A DNA stretch of 64,000 bases from Arachis hypogaea (GCF_003086295.3 NC_092054.1:31253942-31317941); one strand, 5' to 3'; numbered from the stretch's first letter, positions 42,176 through 53,437 are shown. Notes: generated by a model from the sequence alone, not told the origin. Numbers and translations: made by a program.

Positions 42176-43338
42176 TTGATACCATGCATATTAGAAGGTA
42201 ATTGCACCAAGACAGCTTTATGCGATCTTGGGGCAAGCATCAACCTAATACCTGCATCCACTATCAGAAAGCTTGGCTTAACTGAAGAAGTTAAACCAAC
42301 CCGGATATGTCTCCAACTTGCTGATGATTCCACTAAATACCCATCAGGCGTGATTGAAGACATGATTGTCAGAGTTGGGCCATTCGCCTTTCCCACTGAC
42401 TTTGTTGTGCTGGAAATGGAGGAGCACAAGAGTGCTACTCTCATTCTAGGAAGACCCTTCCTAGCAACTGGACGATCCCTCATTGACGTCCAACAGGGGG
42501 AAATAACCCTGAGAGTCAATGATGATGAATTCAAGTTGAACGCTGTCAAAGCCATACAGCATCCAGACACATCAAAAGACTGCATGAAAGTTGATCTTAT
42601 TGACTCTTTGGTAGAAGAGATCAACATGGCTGAGAGTCTTGAATCAGAGTTGGAAAACATCTTTAAAGATGTTCAGCCTGATTTAGAGGATTCAGAGGAC
42701 ATAAAAGAGCCTCCGAAATTTCTTCTGGAAGAGGAAAAACCTCCTAAACCCGAGCTCAAGCCATTACCACCACCCTTGAAATATGCGTTTCTGGGAGAAG
42801 GTGACACTTTTCCAGTGATCATAAGCTCTGCTTTAAATTCACAGGAAGAGGAGGCACTTATTCAAGTGCTAAGGACACACAAGACAGCTCTTGGGTGGTC
42901 CATAGGTGACCTTAAGGGCATAAGCCCAGCTAGATGCATGCACAAAATCTTATTGGAGGATAATGCCAAACCAGTGGTTCAACCACAGAGGCGGCTAAAT
43001 CCAGCCATGAAAGAAGTGGTGCAGAAAGAGGTCACCAAATTACTAGAGGCTGGGATTATTTATCCTATTTCTAATAGCCCCTGGGTGAGCCCTGTCCAAG
43101 TCGTCCCAAAAAAGGGAGGCATGACAGTGATTCATAATGAAAAAAATGAACTGGTTCCTACAAGAACAGTTACAGGGTTGCGCATGTGTATTGACTACAG
43201 AAGGCTCAATACAGCCACCAGAAAGGATCATTTTCCTTTACCATTCATAGACCAGATGCTAGAAAGACTAGCAGGTCATGATTATTACTGCTTTTTGGAT
43301 GGCTACTCAGGCTATAACCAGATCGCAGTAGATCCCAG
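42176..43338 (+). pseudogene. Protease and N-terminal RT of element E
   Basis: The protease has ALCDLGASINLIPAS (active-site D about 42224) and LILGRPFLATGRSLIDVQQG. After an acidic linker, RT begins: HKTALGWSIGDLKGISPARC, QRRLNPAMKEVVQKEVTKLL, RMCIDYRRLNTATRKDHFPL and [18 protein letters not shown] with the first catalytic Asp. A one-base deletion at about 43335 shifts the frame, so the ORF's last 60 residues are out of frame. Confidence 0.9.
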
Positions 43339-45369
43339 GATCAAGAGAAAACAGCATTCACATGTCCATCTGGAGTGTTTGCTTATAGAAGGATGCCATT
43401 TGGGCTATGTAATGCGCCTGCAACCTTCCAGAGATGCATGCTCTCTATTTTCTCTGATATGGTGGAAAAATTTCTGGAAGTCTTCATGGATGACTTCTCA
43501 GTATATGGAGACTCATTCAGCTCCTGTCTTGATCACCTGAAACTTGTTCTGAAAAGATGCCAAGAGACCAACCTAGTTTTAAACTGGAAAAAATGTCACT
43601 TCATGGTGACTGAGGGGATTGTCCTTGGGCATAAAATCTTAAACAAGGGAATAGAGGTAGATCAAGCAAAAATAGAGGTAATTGAAAAATTACCACCACC
43701 TGCCAATGTTAAGGCAATCAGAAGCTTTCTGGGGCATGCAGGATTCTATAGGAGGTTTATAAAGGATTTTTCAAAAATCGCAAAACCTCTGAGCAATCTG
43801 CTAGCTGCTGACACGCCATTTGTGTTTGACACAGAGTGCCTGCAGGCGTTTGAAACGCTGAAAGCTAAGCTGGTCACAGCACCAGTCATTTCTGCACCAG
43901 ACTGGACGTTACCATTTGAGCTAATGTGTGATGCCAGTGATCACGCCATTGGTGCAGTATTGGGACAGAGGCATGACAAGCTTCTGCATGTCATTTATTA
44001 TGCTAGTCGCGTTTTAAATGATGCTCAGAAAAATTACACAACCACAGAAAAAGAATTACTTGCAGTGGTTTACGCCATTGACAAGTTCAGATCATACTTA
44101 GTAGGATCAAAAGTGATTGTGTATACTGATCATGCTGCTCTTAAATATCTACTCACAAAGCAGGATTCAAAACCCAGGCTCATCAGATGGGTGTTGCTTC
44201 TACAAGAGTTTGATATAGAAATAAGAGACAGAAAAGGGACAGAGAACCAAGTGGCTGATCATCTGTCCCGGATAGAGCCAGTAGAAGGGACGCCACTCCC
44301 CTCTCTTGAGATCTCTGAGACTTTTCCGGATGAGCATTTATTTGCCATTCAGGAAACACCATGGTTTGCCGATATTGCAAACTATAAAGCTGCAAGGTTC
44401 ATACCCAAGGAGTACAATAGGATACAAAAGAAGAAATTAATTACTGATGCAAAGTACTACTTGTGGGATGAACCCTATCTCTTTAAGAGATGTGCAGACG
44501 GAATAATCCATAGGTGTGTGCCTAGAGAAGAAGCACAGAGGATCCTATGGCATTGCCATGGATCACAATATGGAGGCCATTTCGAAGGTGAGCGAACAGC
44601 CACCAAGGTCCTCCAATGTGGCTTCTATTGGCCCACACTCTATAAAGATTCCCGAGAGTTTGTACGTAACTGTGACAGTTGCCAAAGAGCTGGCAATCTG
44701 CCTCATGGTTACGCCATGCCTCAACAAGGAATCTTGGAGATTGAGTTGTTTGACGTATGGGGAATTGACTTCATGGGACCTTTCCCACCATCATACTCAA
44801 ACACTTATATTCTGGTGGCAGTTGATTATGTATCAAAATGGGTTGAGGCCATTGCCACACCCACCAATGATACTAAGACAGTGCTGAAGTTTCTCCAGAA
44901 ACATATCTTTAGCAGATTTGGTGTCCCTAGAGTACTAATCAGTGATGGGGGCACTCACTTCTGCAATAAACAGCTTTACTCTGCCATGGTTCGGTATGGA
45001 ATTCGCCATAAGGTGGCTACTCCATATCATCCACAAACTAATGGGCAAGCTGAGGTCTCTAACAGAGAATTAAAGAGAATCCTAGAACGGACAGTAAATA
45101 CCCGTAGAAAGGATTGGGCACGGAGCTTGGATGATGCTCTGTGGGCTTACAGAACAGCATTCAAGACCCCTATAGGGACCTCTCCATACCAACTGGTGTA
45201 TGGTAAGGCATGTCACCTGCCCGTGGAACTGGAACATAAGGCCTACTGGGCAACCAGATTCCTAAACTTTGATGCCAAATTAGCAGGAGAAAAAAGATTG
45301 CTCCAGCTAAATGAGCTAGAGGAGTTCAGATTCACAACTTTCGAAAATGCCAAGCTTTATAAAGAGAAA
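43339..45369 (+). pseudogene. C-terminal RT, RNase H and integrase of element E
   Basis: A continuous frame (ORF 43375-45372). RT palm [20 protein letters not shown] and the FMDD catalytic box at about 43483; RNase H with [13 protein letters not shown] and [11 protein letters not shown]; integrase with a His/Cys zinc domain (ending [10 protein letters not shown]) and a DDE core with Asp in GIDFMGPF (about 44767), Asp in ISDGGTHF (about 44944) and Glu in [12 protein letters not shown] (about 45053). A TAA at 45370 ends the frame early. Motifs fit the Tat/Athila branch; no chromodomain is present. Confidence 0.9.
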
Positions 45370-45372
45370 TAA

Positions 45373-45639
45373 AAAAAGTGGCATGACAGAAAGCTGTCAT
45401 CTAGAATCTTTGAACCAAGACAGAAGGTTCTGCTGTTCAACTCTAGACTCAGGCTATTCCCTGGGAAATTGAAATCCCGGTGGAGAGGACCATACGTGAT
45501 TACAAGCGTATCACCATATGGTTATGTAGAGCTTCAAGATATTGACTCTGACAAGATGTTCATTGTTAATGGACAGAAAATCAAGCACTATCTTGAAGGC
45601 AATGTTGAGCAAGAGTGCTCAAGGTTAAAGCTAGATTAA
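45373..45639 (+). pseudogene. Integrase C-terminal segment of element E
   Basis: In frame after the premature TAA: KKWHDRKLSSRIFEPRQKVL, then NSRLRLFPGKLKSRWRGPY and YGYVELQDIDSDKMFIVNGQ, to a TAA at 45637-45639. This is the usual GKLKSRW...GP end of plant Ty3 integrases. Its true stop defines the spacing to the hairpin at 45681. Confidence 0.85.
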
Positions 45640-45680
45640 AAGCTCAGCAAGGTCCAGCTAAGGACATTAAAGAAGCGCTT

Positions 45681-45698
45681 GTTGGGAGGCAACCCAAT
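45681..45698 (+). other. Post-stop hairpin of element E
   Basis: GTTGGG-AGGCAA-CCCAAT starts 41 nt after the pol stop, preceded by AAAGAAGCGCTT. It is identical to C and is the counterpart of D (23904) and B (5314). Confidence 0.8.
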
Positions 45699-45830
45699 TT
45701 TTATATATTTTCATGGTTTTTCATGTTTTATTAGGTTCATGATCATGTGGAGTCACAAAATAAATATTAAAAATTGAAAACGGAATCAAAAACAGTAGAA
45801 GAAAAATCACACCCTGGCGGAAGCACCTGT

Positions 45831-45971
45831 CTGGCGTTCAACGCCAGAACAGAGCATGGTTCTGGCGCTGAACACCCAAAATGGGCAACATCCTGGCGCT
45901 GAACGCCCAGAACAAGCATGGTTCTGGCGTTCAACGTCAGAAATGGCTAGTAAATGGGCGTTGAACGCCCA
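45831..45971. repeat. GGCGTTnAACGCC palindrome array downstream of pol in E
   Basis: About five palindromes in 140 bp, matching in position the array of C (11360-11575). A short direct duplication of an AGATCTGTGGACC block follows (46038-46091). Confidence 0.85.
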
Positions 45972-46156
45972 GAGTTGTGTGCAAGGGAATTTTGCATGCC
46001 TAGATTGGTGCAAAGATGTAAATGCCTTGACACCTCAAGATCTGTGGACCTCACAGGATCATTTCAAGATCTGTGGACCCCACAGGATCCCCACCTTCCC
46101 TCCTCATAATCCTAGTTTTTTTTCCACATCTTCTTCTTCATCTATTCCTTCTTCTT

Positions 46157-46191
46157 TTGCTCGAGGGCGAGCAACATTCTAAGTTTGGTGT
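46157..46191 (+). other. Internal hairpin/TAAGTTTGGTGT module in E
   Basis: TTGCTCG-AGGG-CGAGCAA (46157-46174, perfect 7-bp stem), then CATTC and TAAGTTTGGTGT (46180-46191). It is homologous to C 12005-12042, where ORF3 follows. Here ORF3 is mostly gone. Confidence 0.75.
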
Positions 46192-46210
46192 GGTAAAACA
46201 ATTATGTGAA

Positions 46211-46258
46211 GGATCTATAGCTCAGTGGTAGAACATGTGGCTGCAAATCAAGAGATCC
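46211..46258 (+). other. tRNA-Cys-like 5' half fused to the ORF3 remnant
   Basis: GGATCTATAGCTCAGTGGTA and the following bases match the acceptor 5' strand, D arm and anticodon arm of plant tRNA-Cys(GCA), recalled from known sequences. CTGCAAA forms the anticodon loop with GCA at 46243-46245. The variable loop, T arm and 3' acceptor strand are missing; ORF3-derived sequence (GAGATCCCTGAG) takes over. It cannot fold as a full tRNA. It may retain A-box function (TAGCTCAGTGG). Confidence 0.7.
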
Positions 46259-46423
46259 CTGAGATACCTCAGGGGATGCACTTCCCTCCACATAATTATT
46301 GGAAGCAACTGAGGATAGAAATACCAAAAATCACTAGGAATCAAGCCACAAAGGCAAGGAAGAAACATAAAAGAGCTCAAGAACATCATTGGTTCCTCAA
46401 GAAGGAAATGCCATCATCACTAA
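46253..46423 (+). pseudogene. ORF3 C-terminal remnant of element E
   Basis: EIPEIPQGMHFPPHNYWKQ matches EIPEMPQGMHFPPQNYWEQ of C ORF3 (about 12978-13030). The end (near 46380-46423, ATCACTAAGGTGGAC) matches the C stop region. The N-terminal 300 residues and part of the coiled coil are deleted. The upstream frame runs through the tRNA-like insert. Confidence 0.8.
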
Positions 46424-47570
46424 GGTGGACTCTTCCTTGTTCTTACTTTCTCTGTTTTTCGTTTTCTCTATGTTAAGTGCTTATCTATGTTTGTGTCTTC
46501 ATTACATAATCATTAGTAGTAATTAGTGTCTATTTTGATTTTATCCCCAATTAAGTTATAGTCTATTTTTCTCATCATCAGCAAACATGAATAAAATAGT
46601 AGATCTTTTGAATAAGAGGTAATAAAATTTCGAGTTTTTAATAAGAAAAATTCTAATTAGTAACATGTGGTGGCAATGCTTTCTGTCTTATGAATGAATG
46701 CTTGAACAGTGCATATGTCTTTTGAATTTGTTGTTTAAGACTGTTAAATATGTTGGCTCTTGAAAGAATGATGAACATGAGACATGTTATTGATAATCTG
46801 AAAAATCATAAAAATGATTCTTGAAGCAAGAAAAAGCAGCAAAGAACAAAGCTTGCAAAAAAAAAAAAATATATATATATATATAATAAAATAGGCGAAA
46901 AAAAATAGAAAGAAAAAGAAAAAGCAAGCAGAAAAAGCCAAAAGCTCTTAAAACCAAGAGGCAAGAGCAAAAAGCCAATAACCCTTAAAACCAAAAGGCA
47001 AGGGCAAATAAAAAGGATCCCAAGGCTTTGAGCATCAGTGGATAGGAGGGCCTAAAGGAATAAAATCCTGGTCTAAGCGGCTAAACCAAGCTATCCCTAA
47101 CCATGTGCTTGTGGCGTGTAGGTGTCAAGTGAGAACTTGAGACTGAGCGGTTAAAGTCAAGGTCTAAAGCAAAAAGAAGAGTGTGCTTAAGATCCCTGGA
47201 CACCTCTAATTGGGGGCTTTAGCAAAGCTGAGCCACAATCTGAAAAGGTTCACCCAATTATGTGTCTGTGGCATTTATGTATCCGGTGGTAATACTGGAA
47301 AACAAAGTGCTTAGGGCCACGGCCAAGACTCACGAAATAGCTGTGTTCAAGAATCATCATACTAAAATAGGAGAATCAATAACACTATCTGAATTCTAAG
47401 TTCTTATAGATGCCAATCACTCTGAGCTTCAATGGATAAAGTGAGATGCCAAAACTGTTCGGAAGCAAAAAGCTACTAGTCCCGCTCATCTAATTGGAAT
47501 ATGAGCTTCACTCAAAAACTCTGAGATATTATTGCTTCTCAACCCATTAGTCTCCTATTTTATTTGTCTA
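46424..47570 (+). other. 3' non-coding region of element E
   Basis: An AT-rich first half with an (AT)n run at about 46869-46884, then about 450 nt highly similar to C 13800-14260. No gene. Confidence 0.7.
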
Positions 47571-47608
47571 GTTTCTTGAGGACAAGAAACAGTTTAAGTT
47601 TGGTGTTG
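47571..47608 (+). other. Hairpin plus TAAGTTTGGTGT word before the 3' LTR of E
   Basis: GTTTCTTG-AGGA-CAAGAAAC (47571-47590, perfect 8 bp), then AGTTTAAGTTTGGTGTTG and the LTR start. Relative to C, the third-outermost stem pairs have changed from G-C to T-A on both sides. Confidence 0.8.
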
Positions 47609-49138
47609 TGATGAGCGGATATTTTATACGCTTTTTGGGGTTAATTTCGTATAGTTTTTAGTATGTTTTAGTTAGTTTTTAGTTTATTTTCATTAGTTTT
47701 TAGGAAAAATTCATATTTCTGGACTTTACTATGAGTTGTGTTTTTTTCTGTAATTTCAGGTATTTTTCTGGCTGAAATTGAGGGAGCTGAGCAAAAATCT
47801 GATTCAGGCTGAAAAAGGACTGCTGATGCTGTTGGATTCTGACCTCCCTGCACTCAAAGTGGATTTTCTGGAGCTACAGAACTCGAAATGGTGTGCTTCC
47901 AATTGCGTTAGAAAGTAGACATCCAGGGCTTTCCATAAATATATAATAGTCCATACTTTGCTCAAGGATAAATGACGTAAACTGGCGTTCAACGCCAGTT
48001 CTCTGCCCAGTTCTGGCGTCCAGCGCCAGAAAAGGATTAAAAGTTGGAGTTCAACGCCAGAAATGGATCCAAACCTGGCGTTGAACGTCCAAAATGGCCT
48101 TATTCACGTGAATTGCTTAAGTCTCAGCCCCAGCACATACCAAGTGGGCCCCAGAAGTGGATCTCTGCACCATCTGTCATAGTCTACTCACTTTTTGTAA
48201 ACCTAGGCTACTAGTTTAGTATAAAAACAACTTTTAGAGACTTATTTTGTATCTCATGACATTTTAGATCAAAACTTTGTACTCTTTGACGGCATGAGTC
48301 TCTAAACTCCATTGTTGGGGGTGAGGAGCTCTGCTGTGTCTCGATGAATTAATGCAAGTATTCCTGTTCTCTATTCAAACATGCGTGTTCCTATCTAAGA
48401 TATTCATTCGCACTTCAACATGAATGTGATGAACGTGACAATCATCATCATTCCCCCACGAACGCGTGCCTGACAACCACCTCCGTTCTACATCAGATTG
48501 AATGAATATCTCTTAGATTCCTTAATCAGAATCTCCGTGGTATAAGCTAGATTGATGGCGGCATTCATGAGAATCCGGAAAGTCTAAACCTTGTCTGTGG
48601 TATTCCGAGTAGGATTCAGGGATTGAATGACTGTGACGAGCTTCAAACTCGTGAGTGCTGGGCGTAGTGACAGACGCAAAAGGAGGGTGAATCCTATTCC
48701 AGTATGATCGGGAACCTCAGATGATTAGCCGTGCTGTGACAGAGCATTTGGACCATTTTCACAAGAGGAGGGGATGTAACCATTGACAACGGTGATGCCC
48801 CAACACACAGCTTGCCATAGAAGGACGTGCGTGCGTGAATTAGAGGACAGAGGAAAGCAGAGATTCAGAAGACAAAGCATCTCCAAAACTCCAACATATT
48901 CTCCATTACTGCATAACAAGTAACCTTTAACCCATGCTCTCTTGATTCATTCGCAATTCACTTGATAAATATAATTGACTTCCTAACTAAGATTTACAAA
49001 GTAACCATAGATTGCTTCAAACCAACAATCTCCGTGGGATTCGACCCTTACTCACGTAAGGTATTACTTGGACGACCCAGTGCACTTGCTGGTTAGTGGT
49101 ACGAGTTGTGAAAAGTGTGATTCACAATTTGTGCACCA
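47609..49138 (+). repeat. 3' LTR of element E
   Basis: 1530 bp, TGATGAGCGG to TTTGTGCACCA, followed by the ATTAC target duplication (49139-49143). Confidence 0.95.
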
Positions 49139-49143
49139 ATTAC

Positions 49144-50104
49144 TGGATAATTATTTTCGCTGTTGTTTGAAATTATTTTTGCTATTTTGAATTATTCTAT
49201 TTAATATTTAATTAAATTGATTAAACTTCAATTTAATCAATAAACTATTGAACCAGTAATTTTATCGGTTTATTGACTGGTTCGAATCTCTCGTAACCTT
49301 GAAAGAGTGGGGAGAATTATTGACTGAAAGAATAATAAATACTAAATAGTAACTAAATTCAGTAAAATAATGGGTGAAGATTAGAAATACATTTATTTTT
49401 TGAGTCACCATCATTACTTAATAAATTTTTTCACGTATATATATTTATAATTTACATATAAATACTTAAAAGAGCTTTAGTTACCTTAAAAAAACTCCTT
49501 CAATTCAACAAAGTTGCTATGTATATCCAAGAGTCGCACACACCAATTCTTTGCTGTCAACTGTTGAAGTGTTGATGATGTGTTGTTGCAATCATATATT
49601 AATCAAAGTAATGGAGGTAGAATGAAAGTAAAACACAAAAGTCCAAATTGAAAGAGGTATACAAAAATTAAGAGCATCTTGTATCTTAAAGGTACTGATT
49701 TGTTGAAACATTTAATTGATACCTTTATTTAAAAATTAAACTGACTCCAATTTTTAAGTTCTGTTAAAATCATATTTAATCATATTTTCCTTGCTAGTCA
49801 TTACATTAACTTTTCTTATAAATAAGTAGAAAAAATAAAACATTTTACACCCTTAATTATAATTAAGCTGCCAATTTGGCAACTTGTGTGTGTATGTTTG
49901 TTTTCAAAGGCTTAATTATCTCTAAAATTGAGAGTGTGCCGATGTATTCAAGTATACAATTAAATAAATTTTTATTATATATATATATATATATATATAT
50001 TATAAACAAAAGGTGTACTAGCAGGAACAAATATTATAGAACATATTAATAGAGGAGATATAGAAATAACAGAAGTTATATATGTTAAAGAAAAATTAAA
50101 GTAA
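49144..50104. other. Unassigned AT-rich sequence
   Basis: Continuation of the pre-insertion locus after E. 49225-49290 contains ACTGGTTCGAATC/GAACCAGTAA, a scrap like the ends of the repeat at 54.9-55.7 kb. A (TA)n run lies at about 49975-50002. No gene seen. Confidence 0.4.
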
Positions 50105-50113
50105 TTAATTACC

Positions 50114-50410
50114 TCTTAGGAAGTTAAATATGATATAGAAGATACAACCGTTGAGGGCAATCAAGTTGATGAGAAGCTCAACGCGGATCCCAAAGAACGC
50201 TAATGGCTTGGCCACAAACTGTAAGAGCTTCTGGGCCAAGATAGAGATGAATATAAGCCACCGGTGGCCGAAGCTCTCATCCACTTCGAATTCAGATATA
50301 TAAGAATTCAGATAATTCTTGACAAAGTCTAATAGATATATAAGAAAAGAAACTATATAATTCATGGTAAAATGACAGATAAAGAGGGCCAACACACCAA
50401 TCACAATCAA
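50114..50410 (-). pseudogene. Lipase-like first exon (OBL1-type triacylglycerol lipase)
   Basis: Minus-strand exon from ATG at 50410 to a donor (AGAG|GTAATT) at 50113. It encodes a membrane-type N-terminus (ALFICHFTMNYIVSFLIYLL), then FGHRWLIFISILAQKLLQFV and FNFLRG. It resembles the N-terminal exon of plant oil-body lipases (RWL.FVS.LAQK.LQF.AKPLA.FG..VE), which hydrolyse triacylglycerol at lipid bodies. The catalytic domain exons are not present downstream on the minus strand, so this is a fragment. Confidence 0.55.
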
Positions 50411-50563
50411 TATAACAAGCTAAGAAGATCACTCCCTGTTATTAGTGCATAGTCAAAACACTACCTGCAGATGAGAGAAAATAATGATAACAATAATAGT
50501 TTTAGAAGAAAAAAAATAAACTCTAGTAGATTGGTTTTGCATTTTCTTGTTGTTGCTGTGATT

Positions 50564-50812
50564 ATGGAGAATTATGATCATTGTTCTTTATTTCTAGACC
50601 CTTCACAAACACTGCCTCATGTCTCAGATTGTAATTCTCTTTATCATCAATTTGGTGATGAGTTTCATTCATGGCCAGCACCGGTCGAAATGGTGACCGG
50701 AGACAGAGCTGCTAGTGCTTCCAAGAGCCACAGTCAGGCCGAGAAGCGGCGCAGAGACCGGATCAGTGCACAGCTTACAAGTCTAAGGAAACTAATTCCA
50801 AAATCTGATAAG
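50564..50812 (+). pseudogene. bHLH transcription factor, first exon only
   Basis: ATG at 50564 (MENYDHCSLFLDPSQ) to a GTACAA donor at 50813 after KLIPKSDK. It holds the basic region and helix 1: SKSHSQAEKRRRDRISAQLT, with the E-R-R DNA contacts (AEKRRRDR). This type matches the bHLH30/32/51/106-like group, whose next exon begins MDKA.LLG. I cannot find that exon in the following sequence. Without loop and helix 2 it could not dimerise. Intact start and donor suggest a fairly recent copy. Confidence 0.75.
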
Positions 50813-53212
50813 GTACAACAGCTCATTTTAATTTTAATGTGTCTTAAATACTATATAAACTATAAGGTATTGCCATTTGAAACAGGGCATAGTTAGTTTC
50901 AATAATACCATGAAAAATATAAACATCAGCTTGTTTACACATCCTCACTGTTGGTGAAGATCATGGCAAGGTCTTGTTTACACAACAAAACAACACTCAT
51001 GAATGAAATTCCAATGAAGAGAGATTCACACATTGTCACAATGAATGAGTATCTTGCTGCTCTTGGTTGTGAACACTTGAACACTTCAAATTCAATTCAC
51101 ACAACCAATAAAATCAACAATCAAGTGAAACAATTTTAAGAAAATTTACTACTATATGCATAAAATGCTTCTAAATTATGAATAATAATTACATCAAACA
51201 TACACTAATGGATTTCATTTTTATATATAACTCACCTTATGGCAGCGCTTATTCCAAGTAGCAGCATCAAGTACCAACCCTGAATATTGATGCTAAAACA
51301 CAAAAGCATCTTAGTTATGAAAATCAAGAGAAAATAAAAGAGCTGAAAATAATTGATTAAAGGATCTAACAAATATCATATTTCACAAATGCTAAAATGT
51401 TAGCCTGAATTATAATTTTTCAAGACTTTATTTATTTATTACTTTTAACTTTTTTGATTGTTCAATCTAATTGTGACTCTTATAATAGCAAATAAAAGGG
51501 CTTCAGGAGGGAAAATAAGTAAAAAAGAAAACAAAACAGGATACATATAAGAAGAAACAAAATTCAATGTGAATAGAAAAAGAAACTATATAAAATAATG
51601 GAAATATTGATAATGGGAATATTGAACAGAGGATAATCAGAGAGACTGAAGACACCGATAAAATGAGCAGATCGAAATTGCATATTTACAAATTTATACT
51701 GTGTATTAACACAAATAGTAACAAAATAAAAAAAAGGACAATTATACGGTACAGAGCATAAATGATACAGAGATAAAGAGATTCTCGGAGATGTAACAGT
51801 AGGTCGACACGTATCTGGTGGAGTGATGGAAAATCGTTATTGGCATTAGTGAGGAGGAGCGGGCATGCTGAAGTATCTAGCCGAATACAATGAAGTGGGA
51901 GAGCCGGCTAGCCGCACCGTGCAAATGACCCCATAACGGAACGCATTTCGATGGGATGGTGAGGTAATGGGCCATATTCAAAATGGGTTTAGGCTTTGGA
52001 GAAGATGCTGGCTGTATGTAATTTTTGGAGGTTTGGGTGGATTTGTTGGAAGGAAATTTTCTGGCATGGATAGGTCATTGAAGTTTAACTTAGAAGCAGG
52101 ATGTGAACCCACTTATTGGAAAATAGGAAAAAGAATTATCCATGATAATATCATGACTAATGAAAGTAGTAGCCGTTATTTGTTGTGAATCATTTGATTG
52201 GATTAGGTTATGTGACATTGTGGTGTACTTTTGTTTAAACTATCCGCTTGGCATGATATTTGTATGATAACTTTAACAAGTTATATCTAAGCTAAGGTTG
52301 AGAATGTGGATAATTTAACCTAAAATAATTTAAGGTTGTGATCTACTTGCCTCTGGTTGGATATTTTAAACATTAAGCAATACTAAGATAACAAATTGTA
52401 ATGGGTGAGACAGCACATTGATTTGGACTAATAGCGTGACAGTGATGATATGTTTTGAGGATTGGCCTGAAATATAAATGACGAGAAGATTGAGAAGATA
52501 GATGCAGTAACCTCCTTAAAGACGGAAATTTAGTTTTATTGGTCTGCTTTGGTGGCAGCTTGCAAGCCATGCTGGGAATGTTTGCCCCGACATGGGTTAA
52601 GGGTTACGAGGCAGTAGCTAGGTAGACCAAAGTATATTGCACATCATTCCGACGCCACACAAGAGTTCAGACAGCATGAATTATTAAATGAAGAAGCATG
52701 CATGGTATAGTTGCACATGACAAGCCTTTATATTTTGCCTCGCTGGCTAGGGCATATGTTATTTTTGTTATATGGTGGACTATGCACCTTACCAGTATGA
52801 GCTCTAATAAGTTATTCTGGGAAACATATGGAGCTGAGTTTGTTGACAACAAAAGCATAAGGCAAGCGGAAGATGTATAGTGATTCATAAGTAGGTGATT
52901 TTTCAGTTGAGAAGTTAGTTCATGCAAAAAGAAATTTGAATATGATTGTACTTAGTAATATACAATAACGATGGGTACTCACGAAGAGTAACTACAACAG
53001 ATTCTTGCACCGGAGATTACAATATGAAAGATACAGGATTTTGTCTAGGTGAGGGTACGAGAGAAGGAAATAATTAAAAAAGAAAACGAAAAAACTGTTT
53101 GCTAGCCTCGCATGGAATGGCGCTAAACACACTGGTAGAGAGGCTAGCTTGCAAGTCGCCGCGGCCTTCTTAAATGTGAATTTTGCCGCCGCTTGCAACA
53201 GTTATGAGGAGC
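50813..53212. other. Unassigned sequence with no supported gene
   Basis: A 62-residue frame at 50951-51139 (CLHNKTTLMNEIPMKRD) has no recognised relative. The rest to 53.2 kb contains scattered short frames on both strands without domains. At about 51740-51800 a block (ACGGTACAGAGCATAAATG) may be the edge of a DNA transposon, but I see no matching inverted end. Confidence 0.35.
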
Positions 53213-53437
53213 CTAGTAGTCGGAGTTATAGAAAGGTGATGTAGTTTTTGCCAATTTCACCCAATCCCAGGATTTGTTTTGGTTGTGATCATGGAGGTAT
53301 GGAACGTTGTCTCTGCCAAATGTGGGAGGTTTACCTGGTGCCATCTTGGCTGTTGTGGGGAGGGTAGGCATTTTGGTGGCCAAAAATGCGTGGCTATATG
53401 TGAGGGAGCCACTCCTTAGTGTGTATGCATTTTGCAT
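53213..53437 (-). CDS. Small hypothetical ORF behind a TATA box
   Basis: 74 codons on the minus strand (MQNAYTLRSGSLTYSHAFLA...). TATAAATA (53454-53461) is just 17-24 nt before the ATG, too close to serve it directly. A second in-frame Met (KMAPGKPPTFGRDNVPYLHD) further in is a better start. No domain is recognised. It could be a first exon or chance. Confidence 0.2.
   Translation of the reverse strand: MQNAYTLRSGSLTYSHAFLATKMPTLPTTAKMAPGKPPTFGRDNVPYLHDHNQNKSWDWVKLAKTTSPFYNSDY

Larger units (their letters stand above)
37124..49138 (+). mobile_element. Element E: complete Tat/Athila-type Ty3/gypsy retrotransposon, coding region damaged
   Basis: 12,015 bp with LTRs 37124-38642 and 47609-49138 and target duplication ATTAC. 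It encodes gag, protease, RT, RNase H and integrase, each recognisable but split by stops and frameshifts. It carries an internal 962-bp tandem duplication with a second primer binding site, palindrome arrays, a tRNA-Cys-like insert and an ORF3 remnant. It probably represents the autonomous family (FIDEL-like in peanut, an inference) serving C. Confidence 0.95.

Noticed and set aside
43043..43231. Small antisense ORFs inside pol of element E
   Set aside because: Shadows of the RT coding frame.
46211..46258. Functional tRNA-Cys gene
   Set aside because: The T arm and 3' acceptor strand are absent and the D/acceptor region has substitutions.
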